From: an uncultured Clostridia bacterium
GTDB taxonomy: Bacteria > Bacillota > Clostridia > Christensenellales > Borkfalkiaceae
DNA: 19,510 nucleotides
Direction of reading: 5' to 3'
Assembly: GCA_937915565.1 (NCBI GenBank)
Contig: CALDMH010000168.1
Span: 1 to 19,510 of the forward strand
Part shown: piece by piece, positions 8,083-15,044 of the stretch
Layout of the letters: the number at the start of each line of letters is the position of its first letter
How positions within the stretch are numbered: the stretch's first letter is position 1
The notes under the pieces: model-generated
Database searches by the model: none
Told to the model about the DNA's origin: nothing
What the model saw: the letters and a program-made list of their open reading frames with translations, nothing else
Translations under genes and position numbers: made by a program

Positions 8083-9627
8083 TTATTTTGCCTTCGCGTC
8101 GAAAACGACGTTGCAAAGCCCTTCGGCAAAATCCGGCTCGTGCGTGACGAGAATAAGCGCACCCTCGTAAGCGAGCAAAGCCTCTCTTAAAGCCTTTTTC
8201 GCCTTCACGTCGAGGTGATTGGTCGGCTCGTCGAGGATAAGAATATTCGACGGCGAATTGCATAAAATCGCAAGTTTAAGCCTCATCATTTCCCCGCCGG
8301 AAAGCGTGGAAACGGGTTTCACGGCAAGGTCGCCGGAAAGCCCGACGGCGGCAAGCGCGGCGCGAACTTCCTTTTGCGAACAGCGCGGAAACGCGTTGAG
8401 GTAAACGTTATAAGCCGAAAGGCTTCCGTTTTCAAAACCGAGTTCCTGCTCGATATAGCCTATTTTTGCCGCAGGGTGAAAATTGAAAGTTCCGCCAAGG
8501 CTCGGAATTTTGCGCATAAGCGTTTTGAGAAGCGTGGTTTTTCCCACGCCGTTCGTTCCTCTTATCCATATTTTATCGGTTGAACCGAGGTGGAAATCCA
8601 CGTCGGGGATAAGCTGGGAGGTATAGCCCACTTTAAGCGACTTCACGATAAGCATATCTTTGGTGTTGAGGTCGATATACGGGAACTTGAAAAAGCAATC
8701 GCGCTCGGTTATCGGCTTCGCCATACGCTCGATTCTATCGAGCATTTTCTTCCTCGAATTAGCCATTCCGGCGGTGGAAGCCCTCGCCCCGTTCCTGTCG
8801 ATATAATCCTGCAACCGTTTGATTTCCGCTTGCTGACGATTATATTCGTCCTCGTATTGCTTGTTTAAAATTTCGCGTTTAACCAAAAACTGGTCGTAAT
8901 TCCCCGTAAACTTCGTGATTTTGCCGTGTTCGATGCTAACAATCATCTTCGCGACGTTATTCAAAAAGACGGTGTCGTGCGAAATTACGAGGAAGGTCTT
9001 TTTATACGAATTCAGAAATTTTGTCAGCCATTCGATATGCTCCACGTCCAAAAAGTTCGTAGGCTCGTCTAAAAGCGTTAAGTCTTGCCCTTCGAGAAGG
9101 AGCTTTGAAAGCATCAGTTTGGCTCGCTCCCCACCCGAAAGATTGCCGATTACCGTGTCGTAACCGAACTTATTGACGCCGAGGCCGTTCGCGATTTTTT
9201 TAATCTGGGCTTCGAGGTCGTAATACCCCGCGTCGTCGAGTTCCTCTTGAAGTTTAGCGGAAAGGTTTACCATTTCGTCGAGTTCGTCGCCCGAAGCCTC
9301 GCACATATCGTTATAAACCTTTTCGAGTTCGGCGTTCTTTTCGTCGAGATAAGAAAACGCGCCGCGAAGATATTCCATCACGGTGAGCGACTTATCGAGC
9401 GTGGCGTGCTGGTCGAGATAACCTATTCTCATACGCGGCAAACGCTTTATTTCCCCGTCGTCCTGAACGAGTTTGCCCGCAATAATATTGATGAACGTGG
9501 ACTTTCCCGCTCCGTTTAAGCCGACGACGCCGATATGTTCGCCGCTGTTCACCGTTAAATCGGCCTTGACGAAAATATCTCTGTCGTCGTATCTGTGGGT
9601 AAGCCCTTTGATTTCTAAAATACTCAT
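8083..9627 (-). CDS. ABC-F family ATPase (YbiT/YkpA-like)
   Basis: 514 residues, no membrane segments, two ABC ATPase domains in tandem: the ABC-F arrangement of soluble proteins that act on the ribosome. Domain 1 has Walker A GLNGAGKST (36-44), signature LSGGERAK (163-170) and Walker B LLDEPTN (185-191). A charged helical linker (about 245-325) reaches the tRNA site in this family. Domain 2 has Walker A GTNGVGKTT (357-365), LSGGE (442-446) and DEPTNHLD (466-473). The size and the short, arginine- and lysine-rich linker fit the YbiT/YkpA housekeeping group better than antibiotic-resistance ABC-F proteins, but resistance cannot be excluded. The start MSILEIKGLTHRY matches the family N-terminus, yet there is no ribosome binding site: the -10 element ends six bases before the ATG. 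Confidence 0.9.
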   Translation of the reverse strand: MSILEIKGLTHRYDDRDIFVKADLTVNSGEHIGVVGLNGAGKSTFINIIAGKLVQDDGEIKRLPRMRIGYLDQHATLDKSLTVMEYLRGAFSYLDEKNAELEKVYNDMCEASGDELDEMVNLSAKLQEELDDAGYYDLEAQIKKIANGLGVNKFGYDTVIGNLSGGERAKLMLSKLLLEGQDLTLLDEPTNFLDVEHIEWLTKFLNSYKKTFLVISHDTVFLNNVAKMIVSIEHGKITKFTGNYDQFLVKREILNKQYEDEYNRQQAEIKRLQDYIDRNGARASTAGMANSRKKMLDRIERMAKPITERDCFFKFPYIDLNTKDMLIVKSLKVGYTSQLIPDVDFHLGSTDKIWIRGTNGVGKTTLLKTLMRKIPSLGGTFNFHPAAKIGYIEQELGFENGSLSAYNVYLNAFPRCSQKEVRAALAAVGLSGDLAVKPVSTLSGGEMMRLKLAILCNSPSNILILDEPTNHLDVKAKKALREALLAYEGALILVTHEPDFAEGLCNVVFDAKAK

Positions 9628-9633
9628 AGCGGT

Positions 9634-9662
9634 ATTTTAACACAGCGCGCGGTTTTTGGCAA
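9634..9662 (-). promoter_or_regulatory. Promoter placing the ABC-F transcript start at its ATG
   Basis: Minus strand: TTGCCA (9662-9657), 17-bp spacer, TAAAAT (9639-9634), preceded by TGT (extended -10). Only ACCGCT separates the -10 from the ATG at 9627, so the normal start site falls on the A of the start codon. This predicts a leaderless mRNA. Confidence 0.7.
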
Positions 9663-9703
9663 ATTATTTCACAATCTATTCGGCATTTTACTTTCTTTAT
9701 AAA

Positions 9704-9732
9704 TTGACCTTTGAGAAAAAAAGAAGTATAAT
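9704..9732 (+). promoter_or_regulatory. Sigma-A promoter of the small PH-like membrane protein gene
   Basis: TTGACC (9704-9709), 17-bp spacer, TATAAT (9727-9732). Transcription should start near 9739. It is divergent from the ABC-F promoter, with the two -35 elements 41 bases apart. Confidence 0.85.
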
Positions 9733-9738
9733 AATTTG

Positions 9739-9806
9739 CGTAAGGTCACGCGGCGCAACTTACGTTGACGTTTACGCCGCGCTTTTACCGTTTTGCGGAG
9801 GACGAT
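9739..9806 (+). promoter_or_regulatory. Structured 5' leader with two mutually exclusive hairpins
   Basis: CGTAAG (9739-9744) can pair with CTTACG (9759-9764). Alternatively CGCGGCG (9749-9755) pairs with CGCCGCG (9775-9781), with an inner CAAC/GTTG stem. The second hairpin is followed by CTTTT and would resemble a weak terminator. The two overlap and cannot both form. The leader ends in GGAGGA (9797-9802). Confidence 0.4.
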
Positions 9807-10274
9807 ATGAAATTTAAGTATAAATACAAAAATTATATGTATTGGATTTTCGGCGCAATCTACGCGCTTTCGATTTGCTGCTTCGTGTGGAATCTTTATC
9901 GTTTAATCGTTTCGATAGACAACCCGAACCCCGTCGACGCTTACGATTATATCCGAATTATCCTTTGCCTCGTTCTTCCCGTCGTTTTTTCGGCGTTCGT
10001 AACGTCGGCGATAATTTCCTCTTATTATCTCGTCAAAACGACCGAGCTTAAAGTTGCGTTCGGATTTTTATCCGATAAATATAAAATAAGCGAAATAAGC
10101 TCGCTGGTTAAAAACGTTAAACAAAACACGCTCGTTATCGTTTTTAAGGACGAAAGCACTCTTAACGCCGTGATTCAACCCGAAAAGTACGACGATTTTT
10201 GCGCGGAAATAATGAAACTCAACCGTTCCGTTTCTTACGAGCAATCGAGCGACGGCGGAGAAAACGCCAAATAA
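9807..10274 (+). CDS. Small membrane protein with C-terminal PH-like domain
   Basis: 155 residues from the ATG at 9807, chosen because GGAGGA stands four bases upstream; an in-frame ATG at 9765 has no such site and would lie inside the leader hairpins. Two membrane helices (about 12-34 and 49-73) are followed by a soluble beta-rich region (about 74-140) with ELKVAFGFLSDKYKI, ISSLVKNVKQNTLVIVF and a closing helix. That pattern resembles bacterial PH-like domains of the SunI/bPH type, cytoplasmic and membrane-anchored. The function is unknown. It is monocistronic, between its own promoter and a terminator at 10321. Confidence 0.7.
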   Translation: MKFKYKYKNYMYWIFGAIYALSICCFVWNLYRLIVSIDNPNPVDAYDYIRIILCLVLPVVFSAFVTSAIISSYYLVKTTELKVAFGFLSDKYKISEISSLVKNVKQNTLVIVFKDESTLNAVIQPEKYDDFCAEIMKLNRSVSYEQSSDGGENAK

Positions 10275-10320
10275 GCAACGAGAAAACGAACAAACGAAAA
10301 TCAATGAATAACGTTGAAAA

Positions 10321-10355
10321 GCCCGCGTATAAGTCGATTAACGCGGGTTTTATTT
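10321..10355 (+). terminator. Intrinsic terminator of the small PH-like gene
   Basis: CCCGCGT (10322-10328) pairs with ACGCGGG (10341-10347), extended by a G-U pair and A-T pairs into the flanking AAAA and TTTT. It is followed by TTTTATTTT. The loop is 12 bases. Confidence 0.85.
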
Positions 10356-10373
10356 TAAAATTTCATTATGCGA

Positions 10374-10417
10374 AAACGCCGCCGCGGAAAAATTTCCGCG
10401 GCGGCGTTTAAAATTTT
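10374..10417. terminator. Long bidirectional terminator hairpin
   Basis: A near-perfect palindrome of two 17-base arms (10374-10390 and 10393-10409) around AA, core CGCCGCCGCGG. It is flanked by AAAATTTTT on the plus side and by A-rich sequence on the other. It lies between convergent genes and mainly serves the minus-strand unit ending at 10434. Confidence 0.88.
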
Positions 10418-10433
10418 TAATTAAATTTTGTCG

Positions 10434-10673
10434 TTAGTCTGCCAAAATAAGATGGCCGGTTAAAAGCATATAGACGAAATCTATAACGCCGAGGAACCAG
10501 CCCCAACCCACAAGCAGGAACAAAAGGAACACTACGACGTGAACCACGCTTTTGGTGCGAAGCATAACCGAAAGCCTTATAAGGCACTCTACAACCCAGT
10601 TTACACCGGGAATGAGCAAAAGAATAGCTTTCAGAAGTACCGATTGACTGTTAAACCATTTGTCAAAACTCAT
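10434..10673 (-). CDS. Hypothetical 79-residue membrane protein
   Basis: A short hydrophobic protein with two predicted membrane segments (about 12-35 and 42-72), the second rich in Val, Leu, Trp and Gly. I do not recognise a family. It is supported as a real gene by AAAAGGAG eight bases before the ATG, by its own consensus promoter (10713-10741), and by a terminator directly downstream. It sits directly downstream of the HAD phosphatase gene. Its dedicated promoter suggests independent, possibly strong, expression. The function is unknown. Confidence 0.75.
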   Translation of the reverse strand: MSFDKWFNSQSVLLKAILLLIPGVNWVVECLIRLSVMLRTKSVVHVVVFLLFLLVGWGWFLGVIDFVYMLLTGHLILAD

Positions 10674-10712
10674 TTTTTCTCTCCTTTTATATTATATTAA
10701 ACGAACGAGTCT

Positions 10713-10741
10713 ATTATACTTGATAAACTCCCGTTCGTCAA
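10713..10741 (-). promoter_or_regulatory. Promoter of the 79-residue membrane protein gene
   Basis: Minus strand: TTGACG (10741-10736), 17-bp spacer, TATAAT (10718-10713). The -35 hexamer contains the TGA stop codon of the preceding HAD gene. The predicted start is near 10706, with a leader of about 33 bases. Confidence 0.82.
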
Positions 10742-11397
10742 CGATTTTTAAAAAATAAATCTATTTTTTCTCGCAATTCCGCCGCCGTGGAGGCAAAAAT
10801 CGAAGCCCCGTGCTCTATCAGAAGCTCCTTTTCTCTAAATCCCCACAAAACGCTTATTCCGTAAAGCCCGGAATTTTGCGCGGTCATCACGTCCACTTCG
10901 CTGTCGCCGACGTAAACCGCGTCGCGTTTTTCCGCGCCCAAAGCTTTAAGAACGATTTCGACGGGCTCTTTATCGGGCTTGGTTTTAACGCCCTCTCTTT
11001 GCCCGTAAACGTAATCGAAAAGTCCGTCGCCGAAAAACTTGCGGATAACTTCCGTAGTGCCGTCCTGCGGCTTGTTCGATACCACCGCAAGCGCGTATCC
11101 GTCCGCTTTAAGTTCTTTCAAAAGTTCCGTCATTCCTTGGTAAACGCAGGTTTTCGGGCTTCCGCAAAAGTTGTAAGAATCGTTGTAAAACGCAACTATT
11201 TCGTCAAAATTATCGGGGTGCGCGCCTTTAAGCGACCTTTCGATTAAAAGTTTCGCCCCGCTTCCGACGAATCTTCTCGCCTCGTCGGCGGTAATATCCG
11301 GATAACCGAATTTGCGCATCGTTTTGTTTACGTTGTCTTCTATATCGGGAATCGTGTTCGTAAGCGTTCCGTCAAGGTCAAAAATAACGAGTTTCAT
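10738..11397 (-). CDS. HAD-family phosphatase, phosphoglycolate phosphatase-like
   Basis: 219 residues with all four HAD motifs: DLDGT at the N-terminus (nucleophile D7, acid/base D9), VVSNK (105-109, motif II Ser/Thr), a Lys in the KTKPD segment (about 138-142), and VGDSEVD (163-169, Mg-binding acids). The helical cap between motifs I and II (about 15-80) is type C1, as in Gph and PpaX. The likely role is hydrolysis of 2-phosphoglycolate or pyrophosphate-type metabolites; the exact substrate is not resolved. It follows argS after only three bases, and its SD-like GGAG lies in the end of argS, so translation is probably coupled. Confidence 0.85.
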   Translation of the reverse strand: MKLVIFDLDGTLTNTIPDIEDNVNKTMRKFGYPDITADEARRFVGSGAKLLIERSLKGAHPDNFDEIVAFYNDSYNFCGSPKTCVYQGMTELLKELKADGYALAVVSNKPQDGTTEVIRKFFGDGLFDYVYGQREGVKTKPDKEPVEIVLKALGAEKRDAVYVGDSEVDVMTAQNSGLYGISVLWGFREKELLIEHGASIFASTAAELREKIDLFFKNR

Positions 11398-11400
11398 AAG

Positions 11401-13110
11401 TTACATTCTCTCCGGAATTTTAATCCCCAAAAGAGTAAGCGCGGAAGTTAAAACCGTGAGCGACGCGGACGAAATCGCAAGCCTGAAATTGGTCGTATTC
11501 TCGTCCTCGCTTACGATTTTATAATCGAAATAGAACTTGTTGAACGCCGAGGCAACGTCGATTGCGTAGCGGGTTATAAAGAACGGTTCAAGCCTTTCCG
11601 CCGCCGCTTTAACGACGTCCGGGAAAGTGGAAAGCAGGGAAACGAGCTGATATTCGTCCTCGTTCACCTCTTTGATTTCGTATTTGCCGATAACTCCGCC
11701 CAAAGCTCCGCCTTTTCTCAAAACGCTCTTTATCCTCGCGCCCGTGTACTGAACGTAAGGCCCTGTTTCGCCGTCGAAATTGAGAATTTTGGAATAACTG
11801 AACGCTATATCCTTTATCTTGCTGTTTGAAAGCGCGCCGAAAATAACCGCGCCCGTGCCGACCTGCTTTGCCACGGTTTCCTTATCTTCGAGGTCGGGGT
11901 TCTTTTGCTCGATAATTTCAAGGCATTTTTCGTGGCACTTTTTCAAAACGTCCTCCAAAAGGACCACCGTGCCGTTTCTCGTGCTCATCGCCACTTGATT
12001 TCCGTTTTCGTCGAGAAGGGAAACCATACCGTAAGCGACGTGAACGAGGTCCTTCGCCCAAGGCTTGCCCATAAGTTCGAGAACCTTGAAAATCTGCCTG
12101 AAATGGAGATTTTGCTGGTACGCCACGACGTAAAGACACTTATCGAAATCGTAACGCTCTTTGCGATAGCAAGCCGCAGCCAAATCCCTCGTTGCGTAAA
12201 GCGAAGCTCCGTCCGAACGCAAAATTATGCACGGAGGCATTCCGTATTTTTCCAAATCGACTATCTTCGCACCCTCGCTTTCAACCAAAAGTCCTTTTTC
12301 GGTAAGTTCGTCGATAACGGGTTGCATTTTATCGTTATAAAAGCTCTCGCCGGCGTAAGAATCGAATTTTATATCGAGTTCGTCGTAAATTTTTTCAACT
12401 TCTTTAAGAGTTATTTCCTTGAAAAGATTGAAAAGTTTAACGCATTCCTCGTCGCCGTTTTCTATAAGTTTAAAATAGCTCCTCGCTTCGTCGTCCATCG
12501 CGGGATTGTTTTCGCTCTCCTTGTGATAACGAACGTAAAGCCTCGTGAGTTCCTTAACGCCGCCCTCTTTAACGGCTTCCGCCGAGCCCCAGTGCTTATA
12601 AGCGTAAATAAGCTTGCCGAACTGCGTTCCGTAATCGCCGAGGTGGTTTATGCCGACGGCGTTGTAACCGAGAAATTTAAAAATACGATAAAGCGCGCCG
12701 CCGATAACCGTTGTGGACAAATGCCCGATATGGAAAGGTTTTGCTATGTTGACCGACGAATAATCGATGCAAATCGTCTTGCCCGCGCCCATATCCGACG
12801 AGCCGTATTCCGAGCCTTTTTCGGCGATTTTTTCAAGAGTTTCCTTAACGAGAGCGTTTCTGTTTACCTTGAAATTAAGGTAACCGTTCACCGCCTCGAC
12901 CTCGCTTATCGCGTCGTCGCAGGAAAACGCGCCTTTAAGTTCTTCCGCAATGGCAACCGGCGATTTTCTCATCGCCTTGGCAAATTTGAAGCAAGGCAGA
13001 GCGTAATCGCCCATTTTATTGTCCGGCGGCACGACGACGGCCGCTTCTATTTCTTCCTCGGCTATTCCGCAGGAAGAAAGCTTTTCCGCAATGTGTTTTT
13101 TATAATCCAT
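11401..13110 (-). CDS. argS: Arginyl-tRNA synthetase
   Basis: Class I aminoacyl-tRNA synthetase of 569 residues, within the bacterial ArgS range. The N-terminal additional domain (about 1-95) contacts the tRNA D-loop. The catalytic domain holds KPFHIGHL (HIGH at 127-130) and GDYGTQFGKL (158-167). MSTRNG (375-380) stands where other class I enzymes have KMSKS; ArgS commonly has this variant. The C-terminal anticodon-binding domain includes NFDGETGPYVQYTGAR and ends KIPERM, the typical ArgS terminus. GAGGA precedes the ATG by nine bases. The leader is about 20 bases, too short for a T-box. It is followed by the HAD gene after three bases. Confidence 0.97.
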   Translation of the reverse strand: MDYKKHIAEKLSSCGIAEEEIEAAVVVPPDNKMGDYALPCFKFAKAMRKSPVAIAEELKGAFSCDDAISEVEAVNGYLNFKVNRNALVKETLEKIAEKGSEYGSSDMGAGKTICIDYSSVNIAKPFHIGHLSTTVIGGALYRIFKFLGYNAVGINHLGDYGTQFGKLIYAYKHWGSAEAVKEGGVKELTRLYVRYHKESENNPAMDDEARSYFKLIENGDEECVKLFNLFKEITLKEVEKIYDELDIKFDSYAGESFYNDKMQPVIDELTEKGLLVESEGAKIVDLEKYGMPPCIILRSDGASLYATRDLAAACYRKERYDFDKCLYVVAYQQNLHFRQIFKVLELMGKPWAKDLVHVAYGMVSLLDENGNQVAMSTRNGTVVLLEDVLKKCHEKCLEIIEQKNPDLEDKETVAKQVGTGAVIFGALSNSKIKDIAFSYSKILNFDGETGPYVQYTGARIKSVLRKGGALGGVIGKYEIKEVNEDEYQLVSLLSTFPDVVKAAAERLEPFFITRYAIDVASAFNKFYFDYKIVSEDENTTNFRLAISSASLTVLTSALTLLGIKIPERM

Positions 13111-13132
13111 TTATTTATCCTCAATATAATAA

Positions 13133-13161
13133 ATTTTAGCATAAAACGAAAAATACCGCAA
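13133..13161 (-). promoter_or_regulatory. Promoter of argS (weak -35, extended -10)
   Basis: Minus strand: TTGCGG (13161-13156), 17-bp spacer, TAAAAT (13138-13133) preceded by TGC. It is back-to-back with the ychF promoter, the two -35 elements eight bases apart. Confidence 0.6.
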
Positions 13162-13169
13162 CAAAAGAA

Positions 13170-13198
13170 TTGAATAATTTTGCAATTTGCGGTATAAT
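13170..13198 (+). promoter_or_regulatory. Sigma-A promoter of ychF
   Basis: TTGAAT (13170-13175), 17-bp spacer, TATAAT (13193-13198). The predicted start is near 13205, giving a leader of about 90 bases with a GAGGC/GCCTC hairpin (13223-13237). Confidence 0.78.
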
Positions 13199-13294
13199 TT
13201 ACGTTGAAATAACAATGAAACGGAGGCTTTTTGCCTCACGGCGGAATTTAATTGCCGATTTTTGCGGATTAAGTACGCCGAACGGAGATAAATT

Positions 13295-14392
13295 ATGAAA
13301 TTAGGAGTCGTGGGATTGCCGAACGTAGGTAAATCCACTCTTTTCAACGCCATCACTCACGCGGGTGCGCAAGCCGCCAACTTCCCGTTCTGCACGATTG
13401 AGCCGAACGTGGGCGTGGTTGCCGTTCCCGACGAAAGGCTTCCCAAACTCGCCGCGTTATACAACAGCAAAAAAGTTACGCCCGCAAGCATCGAATTCGT
13501 GGATATTGCGGGGCTTGTTAAGGGCGCGTCCAAAGGCGAAGGCTTGGGCAATAAATTCCTTTCGCACATAAGAGAGGTTGACGCAATCGTTCACGTCGTG
13601 AGATGCTTCGAGGACGAAAACGTAACCCACGTCGAAAACACCGTAGACCCGATAAGAGATATAGGCATAATCAACCTCGAACTCATCCTCGCCGACATCG
13701 AAACCGTTCAGAAGCGCTACGACAAAGCCTACGGAATGATTAAATCGGGCGATAAAAAATATAAGATAGAATCGGATATTTTGAAAAAGGTACTCGACAG
13801 GCTCGAAGCGGAATTACCCGTGAGAGGGATTGAACTTTCCGAAGAAGAACAAAAATACGTGGACGGGCTTTTCCTGCTCTCCGCAAAGCCCGTAATTTAC
13901 GCGGCAAACGTTGCGGAATCGGATATGGGAAAGGACGTAAACGATATTCCGCTTGCCAAAGAAGTTGCCGATTACGCAAAAAAAGAGGGCAGCGAAACGC
14001 TCGTTATCTGCGCGAGAACGGAAGAGGAAATTTCCGAACTCCCGCCCGACGAAGCCGCCATTTTCCTCGACGACCTCGGGCTTAAAGAAAGCGGACTTAA
14101 CCGTCTCGTTAAAGCCTCTTACAAACTTTTGGGGCTTATAAGTTTCCTCACCTCCGGCGAGGACGAAACGAGAGCCTGGACGATAAAAGAAGGCACGAAA
14201 GCCCCGCAAGCCGCAGGGAAAATCCACAGCGACTTCGAGAAAGGCTTTATCCGCGCCGAGTGCATAGACTGGGAACTTCTTCTCGAACTCGGCAGTTACA
14301 CCAAGGCGAAAGAACTCGGAAAAGTTCGCTCGGAAGGCAAGGATTACGTTATGAAGGACGGCGACGTGGTTCTTTTCCGCTTCAACGTTTGA
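13295..14392 (+). CDS. ychF: Ribosome-binding ATPase YchF (OLA1 family)
   Basis: 365 residues, the normal YchF length (about 363-366). The G domain has P-loop GLPNVGKST (7-15), the YchF switch region NFPFCTIEPNVGVV (29-42), and DIAGLVKGASKGEGLGN (70-86). The base-specificity motif is NVAESD (205-210) where Ras-like GTPases have NKxD; this is typical of YchF, which prefers ATP. The C-terminal TGS domain (about 280-363) ends in DGDVVLFRFNV. It binds ribosomes and influences translation and stress responses in other bacteria. The start is supported by ACGGAG seven bases upstream. A 27-codon frame in the leader ends by ATGA overlap on this start codon. A terminator follows at 14417. Confidence 0.97.
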   Translation: MKLGVVGLPNVGKSTLFNAITHAGAQAANFPFCTIEPNVGVVAVPDERLPKLAALYNSKKVTPASIEFVDIAGLVKGASKGEGLGNKFLSHIREVDAIVHVVRCFEDENVTHVENTVDPIRDIGIINLELILADIETVQKRYDKAYGMIKSGDKKYKIESDILKKVLDRLEAELPVRGIELSEEEQKYVDGLFLLSAKPVIYAANVAESDMGKDVNDIPLAKEVADYAKKEGSETLVICARTEEEISELPPDEAAIFLDDLGLKESGLNRLVKASYKLLGLISFLTSGEDETRAWTIKEGTKAPQAAGKIHSDFEKGFIRAECIDWELLLELGSYTKAKELGKVRSEGKDYVMKDGDVVLFRFNV

Positions 14393-14416
14393 TAATTTCG
14401 ATAAACGATATTTTAA

Positions 14417-14460
14417 AAGCGGCGGCGTTCGGTTTTCCCGAACGCCGCCGCTTAAATTTT
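14417..14460. terminator. Bidirectional terminator between ychF and split-PH gene B
   Basis: A 16-bp perfect stem (14417-14432 with 14438-14453) with core GCGGCGGCGTTCGG and loop TTTTC. AAATTTTAAG follows on the plus strand and TTTTAAAATAT on the minus strand. It separates convergent genes. Confidence 0.88.
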
Positions 14461-14480
14461 AAGTAGATTCAGCGTAAAAA

Positions 14481-15044
14481 TTATTTCTTTCTGTATTCCA
14501 GAATAAGCGCGCCGATTTCGTTAAGCATTTTTTCGGCAACTTCTTTATCGACTCTTATTTTGAGTTTATCGAGGCGATTAGTCGGTTTAAGTCCGTTCGC
14601 GCTGAAACTGAGCATTTCGTAAACGGGCTGGCGCGACCTTATTTCGAGTTCCGCGGACGCGCCCTTTCTCGTGAGAGCGATAACGAGCGCGATAACGGCG
14701 AACACAGCCGCCACAACCGCCAATCCCGAAGGAATCAGAAACCAGTAAGTTCCTTCAACGAACCTGCTCCAAACGAATCCGCCCACGGCGAGAAGCACGC
14801 TCAATACGAACAGGAACACGGCAAGCCCGACCGACCTTTTATAGCTGTCGAAATCGGTGAGTATGTAATCGGCGTGGTCGATGGGCATTTCGTTTCTCGA
14901 AAACGACCTTTCGCCCTGCTCCTGCGCGATTATTCTTTTATCCGTAACGATAACGCTATGCACGACGGAATCGTGTTTAGACTTCGTAACCGCATAGTCA
15001 TACTGTTTTATAAGAACTTCGTCCTTAGCCAGCATTGTTTCCAT
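14481..15044 (-). CDS. Membrane protein B, PH-like fold split by two membrane segments
   Basis: 187 residues. N-terminal beta-strand region (about 1-65) with SVIVTDKRIIA (31-41) and EMPID (52-56); two membrane helices (about 72-92 and 101-124); a C-terminal part with more predicted strands and a final amphipathic helix (about 168-185). The TxKR strand, the later 'P-[VI]-D' turn and the closing helix are the marks of bacterial PH-like (bPH) domains, here apparently interrupted by the membrane hairpin. The neighbour upstream has the same layout, so the two are probably paralogues. The start is supported by GGAGG (15054-15058) inside the end of gene A, which it overlaps by 20 bases. The function is unknown; a pairwise complex is an inference. 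Confidence 0.75.
   Translation of the reverse strand: METMLAKDEVLIKQYDYAVTKSKHDSVVHSVIVTDKRIIAQEQGERSFSRNEMPIDHADYILTDFDSYKRSVGLAVFLFVLSVLLAVGGFVWSRFVEGTYWFLIPSGLAVVAAVFAVIALVIALTRKGASAELEIRSRQPVYEMLSFSANGLKPTNRLDKLKIRVDKEVAEKMLNEIGALILEYRKK

Noticed and set aside
9765..9806. Upstream ATG as start of the small PH-like membrane protein
   Set aside because: No ribosome binding site and the extra 14 codons lie in the structured leader; the ATG at 9807 has GGAGGA at correct spacing.
10303..10411. Short plus-strand frame downstream of the small PH-like gene
   Set aside because: It spans two terminator hairpins and has no ribosome binding site.
11905..13173. 422-codon plus-strand open frame opposite argS
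   Set aside because: Antisense shadow of the certain argS gene; hydrophobic-basic composition typical of the reverse strand, no ribosome binding site. The frame at 17955-19196 opposite tig is rejected for the same reason.
13111..13205. T-box riboswitch for argS
   Set aside because: The predicted argS leader is only about 20 bases and has no specifier or antiterminator elements.
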